DNA of 64,000 nucleotides from Thiogranum sp. GTDB lineage: Bacteria > Pseudomonadota > Gammaproteobacteria > DSM-19610. Both the position numbers and the translations under genes were made by a program. The stretch's first letter is position 1. Each line of letters starts with the position of its first letter. Of this stretch, positions 44,090-54,431 are shown in pieces. The stretch spans positions 1 to 64,000 of the forward strand of contig JAGXGS010000060.1 of assembly GCA_024636585.1 (NCBI GenBank), read 5' to 3'. The notes under the pieces are model-generated. The model was not told the origin of the DNA. It saw nothing but the letters and a program-made list of their open reading frames with translations, and did no database searches.

Positions 44090-45064
44090 TCAATTTATGG
44101 TGGTGAAGTATAACAGGCTCTGATAGCCGATATAGGTCAGTAGCAGCGCTGACCCCTCGAAACGGTTTATGCGTCCGCCGCGCCCCCGAAACCCGTAGGC
44201 CATCAATAACAATGCCACCGTCAGTCCGATCATGAGCGGGATGTCTCGCGTCAGCACCTCGGGGTCCACTGCAGCGGGATGAATCACGCCCGGCAAACCG
44301 AGCACCGCGAGCAGATTGAACATATTGGAACCGAGTACGTTGCCCACCGCGATATCGTGTTCGTTTTTCAGGGCGCTGACCACGGAAGCGGCCAGCTCCG
44401 GCAGACTGGTGCCGAGGGCGACGATCGTCAGGCCAATAATCAGCTCACTGACGCCGAAATATTCGGCAACCTCCACGGCGCCCCACACCAGCAGTTGCGA
44501 GCTTCCCAGCAATACGGTAATGCCGATCAGCAGCCACACCAGCGAACGCGCCAGCGTCAGGTCGGTGGGGATTTCGGCGGCATATTCGGCCGCCATCGGA
44601 TCGGGGCCGCCACGCGAATTCATGCCCATCCAGATCATCCAGCCTACCATGATGGCCAGCCCGCCCATCAATAGCAGGCCATCGCCAAAGTCGAGTCGGC
44701 CATCGCTGAGCAGCAGCCATGCCAGCACTGTCAGGACAATCAGGATGGGCAGCTCGCGACGCACCGTGCCCGAGTGGACCGACAGCGGCACCACCAGTGC
44801 AGTAATCCCCAGAATCAGCGCAATGTTGGTGATGTTGGAGCCGATGGCATTGCCCACCGCCAGGTTCGAATTGCCCTGGAAAGATGCCACTGCCGACACC
44901 AGTATTTCCGGCGCCGAAGTCCCGAAGCCCACAATCGTCAGACCGATCAGCAAGGGTGACACACCGAGAATGCGCGCGGTGCTGGCGGCGCCGACGACAA
45001 AGCGATCCGCTCCCCACACCAGGAGCGCGAAACCGGCAACAATGGCAAACAGCTGCATCCACAT
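44090..45064 (-). CDS. Calcium/sodium antiporter (YrbG-like)
   Basis: Two inverted repeats with GFGTSAPEILVSAVASFQGNSNLAVGNAIGSNITN and ALGTSLPELAASVVSALKNEHDIAVGNVLGSNMFN. Confidence 0.95.
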   Translation of the reverse strand: MWMQLFAIVAGFALLVWGADRFVVGAASTARILGVSPLLIGLTIVGFGTSAPEILVSAVASFQGNSNLAVGNAIGSNITNIALILGITALVVPLSVHSGTVRRELPILIVLTVLAWLLLSDGRLDFGDGLLLMGGLAIMVGWMIWMGMNSRGGPDPMAAEYAAEIPTDLTLARSLVWLLIGITVLLGSSQLLVWGAVEVAEYFGVSELIIGLTIVALGTSLPELAASVVSALKNEHDIAVGNVLGSNMFNLLAVLGLPGVIHPAAVDPEVLTRDIPLMIGLTVALLLMAYGFRGRGGRINRFEGSALLLTYIGYQSLLYFTTIN

Positions 45065-45131
45065 AGGTCGCGTATACTAACGGTTTGCAAACAACCGCGA
45101 CAGAATTGAAATTTCCCGGCAAGGTGGTGTA

Positions 45132-45314
45132 GTGAGCGACATACTTCCGTTCAAGCGGCCGCGGCCCCAGGACCGGCACAAGGGCAATACGCTTTGCCGC
45201 CGCGGATTTCACAAGTGGGTCGTGGTGAACACGCCTTTCGACGTGAAGAAGGGGCGGCTGGTGACCTGCTATCGGTGCGCCCGCTGCGGCGTGGAGAAAA
45301 CTGAAAGTCGTTGA
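45132..45314 (+). CDS. Small CxxC (zinc-ribbon-like) protein, 60 aa
   Basis: GTG start; MSDILPFKRPRPQDRHKGNTLCRRGFHKWVVVNTPFDVKKGRLVTCYRCARCGVEKTESR. Confidence 0.75.
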   Translation: MSDILPFKRPRPQDRHKGNTLCRRGFHKWVVVNTPFDVKKGRLVTCYRCARCGVEKTESR

Positions 45315-45354
45315 TGGCTATGAGAAACAGTCAGGTTAAGTATAATGCCGCCAG

Positions 45355-46191
45355 ATGACGGCACCAGACACTCCTGATGAAAGCGAAACGCTGATTCGTA
45401 TCCGCGGCCTGCGCTATGCACGCGGCGCGCATATGATATTTGACGGTGTGGATCTGGATATTCCGCGCGGTAAGGTCACCGCTATCATGGGGCCCAGTGG
45501 TACCGGCAAGACCACGCTGTTGCGTCTGATCGGTGGCCAGCTCTATCCGGATGCCGGTAGTATCCAGGTGGACGGGAAGGAGGTTCCGGCGCTGAATCGC
45601 TCGCAGTTGTACGAGTTGCGGCAGCGCATGGGCATGCTTTTTCAGTCCGGCGCACTGCTGACGGATCTCAACGTCTACGATAATGTGGCTTTCCCGCTGC
45701 GCGAACACACCGCCCTGCCGGAGTCGATGATTCGCGACCTGGTGCTGATGAAACTGCACGCTGTTGGGCTGCGCGGTGCCATCGATCTGATGCCTGCCGA
45801 ATTATCCGGCGGCATGGCGCGGCGTGTCGCGCTGGCGCGGGCGATTGCGCTGGATCCCACCATGATCATGTATGACGAACCGTTCACGGGCCAGGACCCG
45901 ATCTCCAAGGGCGCGCTGGTGCAGTTAATCCGTCTTCTGAATGATGCGCTCGGCCTGAGCAGTATCGTGGTGTCGCATGATGTCGCTGAAACAGCGGCGA
46001 TCTCTGATTACGTGTACCTGATTTCCGGCGGCAAGGTGATCGGCCATGGTACGCCGGATATCATCAGGGACAGCGAATCCGAATGGATCAGGCAGTTTAT
46101 GGACGGCCTGCCGGACGGGCCGGTGCCTTTCCATTATCCGGCGCCCGATTACGCTGATGACCTGCTGCGGCACGGCGTCGCGAGCGGGTAG
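45355..46191 (+). CDS. mlaF: Phospholipid (Mla) ABC transporter ATP-binding protein
   Basis: MGPSGTGKTTLLRLIGGQLYPDAG, LSGGMARRVALARAIALDPTMIMYDEPFTGQDPISKG. Confidence 0.96.
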   Translation: MTAPDTPDESETLIRIRGLRYARGAHMIFDGVDLDIPRGKVTAIMGPSGTGKTTLLRLIGGQLYPDAGSIQVDGKEVPALNRSQLYELRQRMGMLFQSGALLTDLNVYDNVAFPLREHTALPESMIRDLVLMKLHAVGLRGAIDLMPAELSGGMARRVALARAIALDPTMIMYDEPFTGQDPISKGALVQLIRLLNDALGLSSIVVSHDVAETAAISDYVYLISGGKVIGHGTPDIIRDSESEWIRQFMDGLPDGPVPFHYPAPDYADDLLRHGVASG

Positions 46192-46197
46192 GGCGAT

Positions 46198-46980
46198 ATG
46201 CTGAACGCTATACGCCAGATTGGCCGCAACAGTATCCGCTTCTTCACCAAGCTGGGGCGTTCGGTATTATTTTTGCTGAAGACTCTGGCCGGTATTCCCT
46301 CAGTATTGCGGCGTCCGCATTTGTTGATCGCGCAACTGCTGTCGGTGGGTGTGCTTTCGCTTCTGATCATTGCCGTGTCCGGCCTGTTCGTCGGCATGGT
46401 GCTGGCGCTCCAGGGCTACAATACGCTGGTAGGTTTCGGCGCCGAGGAATCGTTGGGCGTGGTTGTGGCGCTGTCGATCGTGCGCGAGCTCGGGCCGGTC
46501 GTTACGGCGCTGTTGTTCGCCGGGCGCGCCGGTTCGGCACTGACTGCGGAAATCGGATTGATGAAAGCAACCGAACAGCTTTCCGGAATGGAAATGATGG
46601 CGGTCGATCCTATGCATCGCATCATTGCGCCGCGCTTTCTGGCCGGCTTTCTGTCCATGCCGCTGCTGGCCGCGGTATTCAGTGCGGTAGGTGTATACGG
46701 CGGTTTCTTTGTTGGCGTCGGCCTGCTGGGCGTGGATGACGGCGCCTACTGGTCGCAGATGCAGGCAGCAGTCGATGTTAACGAAGATGTGCTCAATGGT
46801 GTCATCAAAAGCCTGGTGTTCGGCTTTGTGGTGACCTGGATCGCGGTCTTTGAAGGTTACGATGCAGTTCCTACCTCGGAAGGTGTCAGCCGCGCCACCA
46901 CCCGTACGGTAGTGCATGCGGCGCTGGCGGTGCTGGGACTGGACTTCGTGTTGACTGCGCTGATGTTTGGAGAGGTTTAA
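46198..46980 (+). CDS. mlaE: Mla ABC transporter permease MlaE
   Basis: [62 protein letters not shown]. Confidence 0.96.
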   Translation: MLNAIRQIGRNSIRFFTKLGRSVLFLLKTLAGIPSVLRRPHLLIAQLLSVGVLSLLIIAVSGLFVGMVLALQGYNTLVGFGAEESLGVVVALSIVRELGPVVTALLFAGRAGSALTAEIGLMKATEQLSGMEMMAVDPMHRIIAPRFLAGFLSMPLLAAVFSAVGVYGGFFVGVGLLGVDDGAYWSQMQAAVDVNEDVLNGVIKSLVFGFVVTWIAVFEGYDAVPTSEGVSRATTRTVVHAALAVLGLDFVLTALMFGEV

Positions 46981-46996
46981 TGGCTGGACGATCGAT

Positions 46997-47467
46997 ATGA
47001 GACAAAGCAAATCCGTCGAACTGATGGTCGGCATGTTTGTTGCGGCGGGTCTTGCCGCGTTATTCGTGCTGGCGATGAAAGTAAGCAATCTGAGCAGTTT
47101 TACACCTGCCGACAGTTATCAGGTCACTGCACGGTTTGATAATATCGGCGGCCTCAAGGTGCGCTCGCCGGTGACGGCAGGTGGAGTGAGAGTCGGTCGG
47201 GTCGCGGCGATCGAATACGACAGCACCCGCTTCGAAGCGGTGACTACACTGGAAATAGATCAGCGCTACGACAGCTTTCCGATGGACACCTCGGCCAGCA
47301 TCTACACCGCGGGTCTGCTGGGCGAGCAGTACGTCGGACTGGAGCCGGGAGGTGCCGAGGAAGTGCTGGAAGACGGTGCGGATATCTACCTGACTCAGCC
47401 GGCGATGATCATCGAGAAGCTGGTCAGCAAGTTTCTGTTCGACAAGGCGTCGGGCGACGGTGAATAA
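46997..47467 (+). CDS. mlaD: Mla transport substrate-binding protein MlaD (MCE domain)
   Basis: MRQSKSVELMVGMFVAAGLAALFVLAMKVS...ARFDNIGGLKVRSPVTAGGVRVGRV. Confidence 0.95.
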   Translation: MRQSKSVELMVGMFVAAGLAALFVLAMKVSNLSSFTPADSYQVTARFDNIGGLKVRSPVTAGGVRVGRVAAIEYDSTRFEAVTTLEIDQRYDSFPMDTSASIYTAGLLGEQYVGLEPGGAEEVLEDGADIYLTQPAMIIEKLVSKFLFDKASGDGE

Positions 47468-47780
47468 AACCGCCACCCCGGCAGCGAGTTTGCGTGAAGG
47501 CGCAAACGGTCGACTGGAAATCCACGGAGACCTCAGCTTCGAGTCAGTACCGGCGCTGTGGCAGGCATGTGCCGCGCGCTTCGCCCAGGGCGAGGCGCCG
47601 GACGTCGAACTGGGACAGGTGCAACGTTCTGACAGTGCCGGTCTGGCGCTACTGCTGGAGTGCCTGCGTGCCACACACCAAACCGGAGCTTCAATCAGGT
47701 TTTTTAATATTCCCGAGCAAATGCTAGCGATCGCCCGCGCCAGCAGCCTCGATCAGGTGTTGCCACTGCACCACGACTGA
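47460..47780 (+). CDS. mlaB: STAS domain protein, MlaB-like
   Basis: GTG start overlapping mlaD by 8 nt; LEIHGDLSFESVPALW...VELGQVQRSDSAGLALLLECLR. Confidence 0.85.
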   Translation: MNKTATPAASLREGANGRLEIHGDLSFESVPALWQACAARFAQGEAPDVELGQVQRSDSAGLALLLECLRATHQTGASIRFFNIPEQMLAIARASSLDQVLPLHHD

Positions 47781-47837
47781 CTCGATTTAGCGCACCTCAA
47801 CGGTTATCATCCGGATTCGCAATATAAGGTGAACAGC

Positions 47838-48077
47838 ATGCAGGCAGAAGAACTGAAAAAACGGATTGAAGAGGGCGTGCCCACGGCACAGGCGTCAGTC
47901 AAAGGTGATGGCGACCATTTCGAGGCCGTCGTGGTAAGTCCCGCATTCGAAGGTAAATCCATGGTTCAGCAGCACCAGATGGTTTACGGATCACTGGGCG
48001 ACCTGATGCAGGGCGCGGTGCACGCGTTGGCGCTGCGTACGTTTACGCCGGCGGAATGGGAAAAACAGATTCACTAG
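47838..48077 (+). CDS. ibaG: BolA family protein IbaG
   Basis: MQAEELKKRIEEGVPTAQASVKGDGDHFEAVVVSPAFEGKSMVQQHQMVYGSLGDLM. Confidence 0.93.
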   Translation: MQAEELKKRIEEGVPTAQASVKGDGDHFEAVVVSPAFEGKSMVQQHQMVYGSLGDLMQGAVHALALRTFTPAEWEKQIH

Positions 48078-48116
48078 GGCGCGCGCATCGAAGCGCGTGC
48101 TGTGCAGGCACCCCGC

Positions 48117-48767
48117 ATGTCGGAACAACTCACCATAGCGCTCTCCAAAGGGCGTATTTTCAAGGAAACCCTGCCGCTGCTGGCGCACGCCGGTATCGAG
48201 CCTCTGGATGACCCGGAAACCAGTCGCAAGCTGATCCTGGATACCAATCACGATGACGTGAAACTGGTGATCATCCGGGCCTCGGATGTACCGACCTATG
48301 TCCAGTATGGCGCGGCCGATCTCGGTGTCGCCGGCAAGGACGTGTTGCTGGAACATGGCGGCGAGGGTTTGTATGAACCACTGGATTTGCATATCGCCTG
48401 TTGCAGGCTGATGGTTGCCGGTCGCCAGCCGCGTTCGGAACGGGCGCAACGGCTGCGCATCGCTACCAAATATGTCAACAGCACCCGGCGTTATTTCGCC
48501 GGACTGGGACAGCAGGTGGAGATCATCAAGCTGTACGGCTCGATGGAGCTGGCGCCGCTGGTCGGCCTGTCCGATTACATCGTGGACGTGGTCGATACCG
48601 GCAATACTCTCAAGGCCAACGGGCTGCAACCGCTGGAGCTGATCGCCGACATCAGTTCGCGACTGGTGGTGAACCGGGCTTCGATGAAGCGCAAGCATGC
48701 ACGCGTGCAGGCGTTCATCGACCAGATTGCCGAGGCGGTGCGCAAGCGCCAGGAGCAGGCGGCCTGA
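48117..48767 (+). CDS. hisG: ATP phosphoribosyltransferase catalytic subunit (short form)
   Basis: [26 protein letters not shown]...; about 216 aa, no C-terminal regulatory domain. Confidence 0.96.
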   Translation: MSEQLTIALSKGRIFKETLPLLAHAGIEPLDDPETSRKLILDTNHDDVKLVIIRASDVPTYVQYGAADLGVAGKDVLLEHGGEGLYEPLDLHIACCRLMVAGRQPRSERAQRLRIATKYVNSTRRYFAGLGQQVEIIKLYGSMELAPLVGLSDYIVDVVDTGNTLKANGLQPLELIADISSRLVVNRASMKRKHARVQAFIDQIAEAVRKRQEQAA

Positions 48768-48769
48768 CG

Positions 48770-50074
48770 ATGGTCGATATCCGGCGGCTCGACAGCAGTA
48801 ATCCTGCATTCCATGAGCAACTCGATCAGTTGCTGGCCTGGGAGCAGGACGCGGGTGTTCAGCTTGAACAGACCGTGCGTGACATCCTCGCCGCGATTCG
48901 CTCGCGCGGGGATGCCGCATTGCTCGAGTACACCAATCGGTTCGATCGTATGCAGGCGGCCAGTGTCGCTGAACTGGAAATCGACGCCGGACGTATCCAG
49001 CAGGCATTCAAGGCCATTCCCTCATTGCAGCGCGAGGCGCTGGAAGTCGCGGCCGCGCGCATTCGGGACTATGCAGAACGTCAGAAACTGGAATCCTGGT
49101 CCTACAGTGAACCGGATGGCACGCTGCTCGGACAGCAGGTAACGCCGCTGGATCGCGCCGGCCTGTATGTGCCGGGAGGCAAGGCCGCCTACCCGTCTTC
49201 GGTACTGATGAATGCCATCCCCGCCAAGGTTGCCGGGGTCGGTGAACTGATCATGGTAGTGCCGACTCCGGATGGCGTCGTCAACGAACTGGTGCTGGCC
49301 GCCGCCGCGGTCGCCGGCGTCGACCGGGTGTTCGCTATCGGCGGTGCCCAGGCGGTTGCCGCACTGGCGTTTGGTACCGAGACGATTCCGCGCGTCGACA
49401 AGATTGTCGGGCCCGGGAATGCTTATGTGGCGACAGCCAAAGGCATGGTATTCGGCCAGGTCGGCATCGACATGATCGCCGGTCCCTCGGAAATACTGGT
49501 GATCTGCGATGGCCGCACCGACGCCGACTGGATCGCGATGGATCTGTTTTCACAAGCCGAGCACGACGAGGATGCGCAGTCGATCCTGCTCAGTCCCGAT
49601 GCAGCGTTTCTGGACCGGGTGGTGGCCAGCATCGAGAAGCAATTGCCGCAGATGGAACGCGCCGACATTATCCGCGCCTCGCTGGAAGCGCGCGGCGCCC
49701 TGATCCAGGTGCGCGATCTCGACGAAGCGGTGGAGATCGCCAATCGCATTGCCCCGGAGCACCTCGAGCTGTCGGTGGAAGATCCGCAACAGATGGCGCC
49801 GCGGATTCGTCACGCCGGCGCAATCTTCATGGGCCGCCACACCGCCGAGGCAGTTGGCGACTACTGCGCCGGACCCAATCACGTGCTGCCGACCTCGCGC
49901 ACTGCGCGCTTTTCATCGCCGCTCGGCGTGTACGATTTTCAGAAGCGTTCCAGCCTGATTTTCTGCTCGGCGGCCGGTGCTGCGAATCTTGGTGGCCCCG
50001 CGGCGACGCTGGCGCGTGGTGAAGGACTGACAGCGCACGCACTTTCAGCGGAATACCGGATACCCAAACAGTGA
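48770..50074 (+). CDS. hisD: Histidinol dehydrogenase
   Basis: [53 protein letters not shown]; start corrected to 48770. Confidence 0.97.
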   Translation: MVDIRRLDSSNPAFHEQLDQLLAWEQDAGVQLEQTVRDILAAIRSRGDAALLEYTNRFDRMQAASVAELEIDAGRIQQAFKAIPSLQREALEVAAARIRDYAERQKLESWSYSEPDGTLLGQQVTPLDRAGLYVPGGKAAYPSSVLMNAIPAKVAGVGELIMVVPTPDGVVNELVLAAAAVAGVDRVFAIGGAQAVAALAFGTETIPRVDKIVGPGNAYVATAKGMVFGQVGIDMIAGPSEILVICDGRTDADWIAMDLFSQAEHDEDAQSILLSPDAAFLDRVVASIEKQLPQMERADIIRASLEARGALIQVRDLDEAVEIANRIAPEHLELSVEDPQQMAPRIRHAGAIFMGRHTAEAVGDYCAGPNHVLPTSRTARFSSPLGVYDFQKRSSLIFCSAAGAANLGGPAATLARGEGLTAHALSAEYRIPKQ

Positions 50075-51159
50075 GCCCCGATCCGGTTCTGGTGCAACGC
50101 TGGATCCGCCCGGAAGTCCAGGCGTTGACGGCCTATCACGTGCCGGACGCCGGCCAGTACATCAAGCTCGACGCCATGGAAAATCCTTATCGGTGGCCGG
50201 CTGAACTGGTCGAGCAGTGGCTGGACATACTGCGTACCGTCGAACTCAACCGGTATCCCGACCCTGGCGCAAAAGCCCTGACCGCGCAGCTCAGGGAGGC
50301 GATGCAGGTGCCGGATGGCATGCAGGTGGTGCTGGGCAACGGTTCCGATGAACTGATCCAGATGCTGGCGCTGGCAGTGGCGCAACCGGGGCGGGTGGTC
50401 CTGTCGCCGGATCCGACCTTCGTCATGTACCGGCTGATTGCCGAGGTCGCGGGCATGCGTTACCAGAGCGTGCCGCTGGCCGAGGATTTTGCCCTGGATC
50501 TGGATGCGACTCTGCGCGCCATCGAGCAGCATCAGCCGGCCATCGTGTTTCTCGCCTACCCCAACAATCCGACCGGCACTCTGTTCGAGGCCGCTGCCGT
50601 CGAGGCGATTCTGCGCAGCGCGCCCGGACTGGTGGTGGTCGATGAGGCCTATGCGCCTTTTACCGATGCCAGCTTCATGTCGCGCCTGACGGAATTCCCC
50701 AATCTGCTGGTGCTGCGCACGGTATCGAAAATGGGTCTGGCCGGTTTGCGGCTGGGCCTGTTGATCGGCGCCCCCGAATGGCTGGGCGAAATCGACAAGA
50801 CCCGTCTGCCTTACAACATCAATGTGCTGACCCAGGCGAGTGCGCAGTTTGCCCTGGAGCATAAAGCCGTGCTGGACGAACAGGCGACGCAGATCCGGAT
50901 CGATCGCGCGCGTTTGTTCGAGGCATTGAATGTCCTGCCAGGTGTGCACGCCTATCCGAGTGATGCCAATTTCATTCTGTTTCGCGTACCGGCCGGCCGC
51001 GCCGGTGAGCTTTTCGAGAAGCTGCGCGATCAGCACGTACTCGTCAAGAATCTTGCCGGCGCCGGTGAGCGGCTGCGCGATTGTCTGCGTGTCACGGTGG
51101 GCCGGCCGGAAGAAAACCAGGCGTTTCTCGCGGCACTCGCAAAGGCTTTATCCGCATGA
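50071..51159 (+). CDS. hisC: Histidinol-phosphate aminotransferase
   Basis: [39 protein letters not shown] motifs. Confidence 0.96.
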   Translation: MSPDPVLVQRWIRPEVQALTAYHVPDAGQYIKLDAMENPYRWPAELVEQWLDILRTVELNRYPDPGAKALTAQLREAMQVPDGMQVVLGNGSDELIQMLALAVAQPGRVVLSPDPTFVMYRLIAEVAGMRYQSVPLAEDFALDLDATLRAIEQHQPAIVFLAYPNNPTGTLFEAAAVEAILRSAPGLVVVDEAYAPFTDASFMSRLTEFPNLLVLRTVSKMGLAGLRLGLLIGAPEWLGEIDKTRLPYNINVLTQASAQFALEHKAVLDEQATQIRIDRARLFEALNVLPGVHAYPSDANFILFRVPAGRAGELFEKLRDQHVLVKNLAGAGERLRDCLRVTVGRPEENQAFLAALAKALSA

Positions 51160-51172
51160 GGCGCACAGGCTG

Positions 51173-51439
51173 ATGGCGTGCCAGCGCTGCATTATCCGGG
51201 GTCGCGTGCAAGGTGTGTTTTTCCGCGCGTCCACTGAACGCGAATCGAAGCGGCTGGGCCTGACCGGTTATGCCATCAATCTGCGTGACGGCGCGGTGGA
51301 AGTGCTGGCCTGTGGCGAAGCGGCTGCAGTAGAGGAACTCAAGGCCTGGTTACGGGAAGGTCCGCCTGACGCCGAGGTGAGCACCGTCGAGTTCGAGGCG
51401 GCCGAGGAAACGCCGCCCGGCCGTTTTACAGTGGGCTGA
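51173..51439 (+). CDS. acyP: Acylphosphatase
   Basis: [43 protein letters not shown]; start corrected to ATG 51173. Confidence 0.95.
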   Translation: MACQRCIIRGRVQGVFFRASTERESKRLGLTGYAINLRDGAVEVLACGEAAAVEELKAWLREGPPDAEVSTVEFEAAEETPPGRFTVG

Positions 51440-53096
51440 CCGCGCTGCGCGGTCCGGCACCGTTGCCGCCACTGGTTCCATGGCCGGCCGGCGATACCTC
51501 CCGCGGCGTCAGCACCGTTGCGGTCGGCGGCTGACTGTCGTCGGGCTGCGGATAGTCCAGCGTGTAGTGCAGTCCGCGACTTTCCTTGCGCAACTGTGCA
51601 GAGCGAATGATCAGCACCGCCACCTGAACCAGATTGCGCAGTTCCAGCAGATCGTTGGTGACAGTGAAATTCCAGTAGTATTCCTGAATTTCACTCTGCA
51701 GCAGCTCGGCGCGGCGGCGCGCGCGTTCCAGCCGTTTGTTGGTGCGCACGATCCCGACATAGTCCCACATGAAATGACGCAGCTCATCCCAGTTATGACT
51801 GACTACGACCTCTTCGTCGGAGTCGGTGACGTTGGATTCATCCCACTCCGGCAGTTCCGGCGGCATCGGCGTCGCAGCCAGTTGCGCCTGGATATCGTCG
51901 GCGGCCGCGCTCGCGAACACCAGGCACTCCAGCAGCGAATTACTGGCCATGCGATTGGCACCGTGCAGGCCGGTACAGGCCGCTTCGCCCACCACATAAA
52001 GCCCCGGCAGATCGCTGCGGCCCTGCAGATCGACGACTACGCCGCCACAGGTGTAGTGGGCCGCCGGCACCACCGGAATCGGCTCCCGGGTCATGTCGAT
52101 ACCGAAATCCAGGCAGCGTTGCTGCACGGTCGGAAAATGCTCGTGAATAAAGGCCGCGGATTTGTGCGAAATATCCAGCAATACATGATCGATACCCAGG
52201 CGTTTCATCTCATGATCGATGGCGCGCGCAACAATGTCGCGTGGCGCCAGTTCGGCACGCTGATCGAAGCGTTGCATAAACGGTTTGCCGTCGGGTAGCA
52301 ACAGCTTGCCGCCTTCGCCGCGTACCGCCTCGGTGATCAGAAACGACTTGGCTTTCGGGTGGTACAGGCAGGTGGGATGAAACTGGTTGAATTCCATGTT
52401 GGCAACCCGGCAGCCGGCGCGCCAGGCCATGGCGATTCCGTCACCGGTCGAAGTGTCGGGATTGCTGGTGTAGAGATAGACCTTGCTGGCGCCGCCAGTG
52501 GCGAGCACCACGCATTTCGCCCGAAACACTTCCACGCGCGGTTGTTCACGATCCAGCACATAGGCGCCCAGACAGCGGTTGTCGGATTTATCGAGCCGCG
52601 CAGCGGTGATCACGTCGACCGCGATATGCTGTTCGAACAGATCAATATTGTCGCGGCTGCGCACCGTCTCGACGAGGCTGGTTTCGACTGCCCGGCCGGT
52701 TGCATCGGCTGCATGAATCACGCGGCGGTGTTCGTGGCCGCCTTCGCGGGTGAGGTGAAACAGGTTCTTGCCGGCATCCTGCTGGCGTGTAAAAGGCACT
52801 CCGAGATCGATCAGCCATTGCACCGCCTCGGGACCGTGCTCCACAGTGAAGCGTACCGCCTCAGGATTACAGAGGCCGGCACCGGCGATCATGGTATCGT
52901 TGATGTGCGATTCGAGAGAGTCCTCGTCGTCGAGCACTGCGGAAATGCCGCCCTGCGCATACCAGGTGTTGCCTTCCTGCAGCGGGCCCTTGGACAGAAT
53001 CGCAACCCGTGCCGTGGCCGGCAGGCGCAGTCCCAGCGTCAAACCGGCGGCGCCGCTGCCAATGATGAGTACGTCGTACTGGTGCTGGGTGTGCAT
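51426..53096 (-). CDS. nadB: L-aspartate oxidase
   Basis: [105 protein letters not shown]. Confidence 0.97.
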   Translation of the reverse strand: MHTQHQYDVLIIGSGAAGLTLGLRLPATARVAILSKGPLQEGNTWYAQGGISAVLDDEDSLESHINDTMIAGAGLCNPEAVRFTVEHGPEAVQWLIDLGVPFTRQQDAGKNLFHLTREGGHEHRRVIHAADATGRAVETSLVETVRSRDNIDLFEQHIAVDVITAARLDKSDNRCLGAYVLDREQPRVEVFRAKCVVLATGGASKVYLYTSNPDTSTGDGIAMAWRAGCRVANMEFNQFHPTCLYHPKAKSFLITEAVRGEGGKLLLPDGKPFMQRFDQRAELAPRDIVARAIDHEMKRLGIDHVLLDISHKSAAFIHEHFPTVQQRCLDFGIDMTREPIPVVPAAHYTCGGVVVDLQGRSDLPGLYVVGEAACTGLHGANRMASNSLLECLVFASAAADDIQAQLAATPMPPELPEWDESNVTDSDEEVVVSHNWDELRHFMWDYVGIVRTNKRLERARRRAELLQSEIQEYYWNFTVTNDLLELRNLVQVAVLIIRSAQLRKESRGLHYTLDYPQPDDSQPPTATVLTPREVSPAGHGTSGGNGAGPRSAVSPL

Positions 53097-53210
53097 GGCG
53101 GCTGGTCGGCTCCCGCGGAATCGGGTATCGTTCAGTCCCCGAGTTTTGGTTAACTTGTTCAGATTAAAGCGCTTTGTACATAAACTCTACCGCAAATGAT
53201 AGCCGCTGGC

Positions 53211-53237
53211 GAACTCCCGACGGTTTCCCGGGTCTAC
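53211..53237 (+). promoter_or_regulatory. Candidate sigma-E/AlgU-type promoter upstream of rpoE
   Basis: GAACTC (53211-53216), exactly 16 nt, TCTAC (53233-53237); close to GAACTT-N16/17-TCTGA. Confidence 0.6.
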
Positions 53238-53280
53238 TGGAAGCATGCACGCTCTCCGGGACCCGAAGAGGCTGGTCCGG

Positions 53281-53877
53281 ATGAGTGAAAAAAACCTGGA
53301 CCAGGAGCTGGTCGAGCGCGTGCAGAATGGCGACAAGGCCGCGTTCGACATCCTGGTGCGCAAGTACGAACACAAGCTGGCCAATGTCGTCGGCCGCTAT
53401 ATCCGCGATTCCAGCGAGGTGCTCGATGTGGTGCAGGAATCCTTTATCAAGGCTTACCGTGCGTTGCCGAACTTCCGCGGCGACAGTGCCTTCTACACAT
53501 GGCTGTACCGAATTGGCATCAATACTGCGAAGAACTACCTGGTGGCCTCCAGCCGGCGCCCCCCTGGCGAGGACGTGGATGCGCAGGACGCGGAACAATT
53601 TGACGGCGGTGCTGGTCTGAGAGAATACGCCACGCCGGAGCGCATCGCGTTGCAGGGCGAACTGGCCGACACCATCGTGGCCGCCATCGATGAGTTGCCG
53701 GAGGAGTTGCGTAATGCCCTGGTCCTGCGTGAACTGGACGGGTTGAGTTACGAGGAGATCGCCACTGCCATGGACTGCCCGATCGGGACTGTGAGATCAA
53801 GAATTTTCCGCGCCCGCGACGCCGTTGAACAACGCATTCGGCCGCTGCTGGAAGGAAGTGATTCAGGTGAATACTAA
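53281..53877 (+). CDS. rpoE: RNA polymerase sigma factor RpoE/AlgU
   Basis: MSEKNLDQELVERVQNGDKAAFDILVRKYEHKL..., LPEELRNALVLRELDGLSYEEIATAMDCPIGTVRSRIFRAR. Confidence 0.98.
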   Translation: MSEKNLDQELVERVQNGDKAAFDILVRKYEHKLANVVGRYIRDSSEVLDVVQESFIKAYRALPNFRGDSAFYTWLYRIGINTAKNYLVASSRRPPGEDVDAQDAEQFDGGAGLREYATPERIALQGELADTIVAAIDELPEELRNALVLRELDGLSYEEIATAMDCPIGTVRSRIFRARDAVEQRIRPLLEGSDSGEY

Positions 53878-54431
53878 TGACTGATGAAATCCGTGAACAA
53901 CTGTCGGCCCTGATGGACGACGAACTTGACGAGCTTGAACATCCGCTACTGCTCAGCCGGCTGGAGCGCGATGCCGGCTTGCGCGACTGTCTCGCGCATT
54001 ACGAACTGATCGGAGCAGTCCTGCGCGGTGAAGGCAATATCAATACGCTGGGTATCTCTGCCCGGGTTCAGGCTGCGCTGCATGACGATGAACCTTTGCA
54101 CGGCGGAAAGGCGGCTGCGCGTAGCGGCGGCCCAGGCTGGCTCAAACCGCTGGCCGGACTGGCAGTGGCCGCTTCGGTGGCGGCGATTGCGCTGTTCAGC
54201 GTGACATCGTTGCGTGAAACCGAGGTGCCCCACGCGCCGCTGATCGCTGTCGGCGATAATCCAGCGCCGCTGGTGGCCCGTGCTGCGGACTCCAGCAGCG
54301 AACAGTGGGACCGCATCGACAAACGCCTGTCCGGCTATCTGGTGAATCATAATGAGTACGCAGCCAGTCGCGGGGTGCAGGGCGTGACGCCTTATGTGCG
54401 CATCGTCGGTTTTGAAAACAGCCCGCAATGA
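53877..54431 (+). CDS. rseA: Anti-sigma-E factor RseA/MucA
   Basis: EIREQLSALMDDELDELEHPLLLSRLERDAGLRDCLAHYELIGAVLRGE, single TM; follows rpoE. Confidence 0.93.
   Translation: MTDEIREQLSALMDDELDELEHPLLLSRLERDAGLRDCLAHYELIGAVLRGEGNINTLGISARVQAALHDDEPLHGGKAAARSGGPGWLKPLAGLAVAASVAAIALFSVTSLRETEVPHAPLIAVGDNPAPLVARAADSSSEQWDRIDKRLSGYLVNHNEYAASRGVQGVTPYVRIVGFENSPQ

Noticed and set aside
48401-48769. N-terminal extension of the hisD ORF
   Set aside because: Out-of-frame overlap with hisG; hisD proper begins at 48770.
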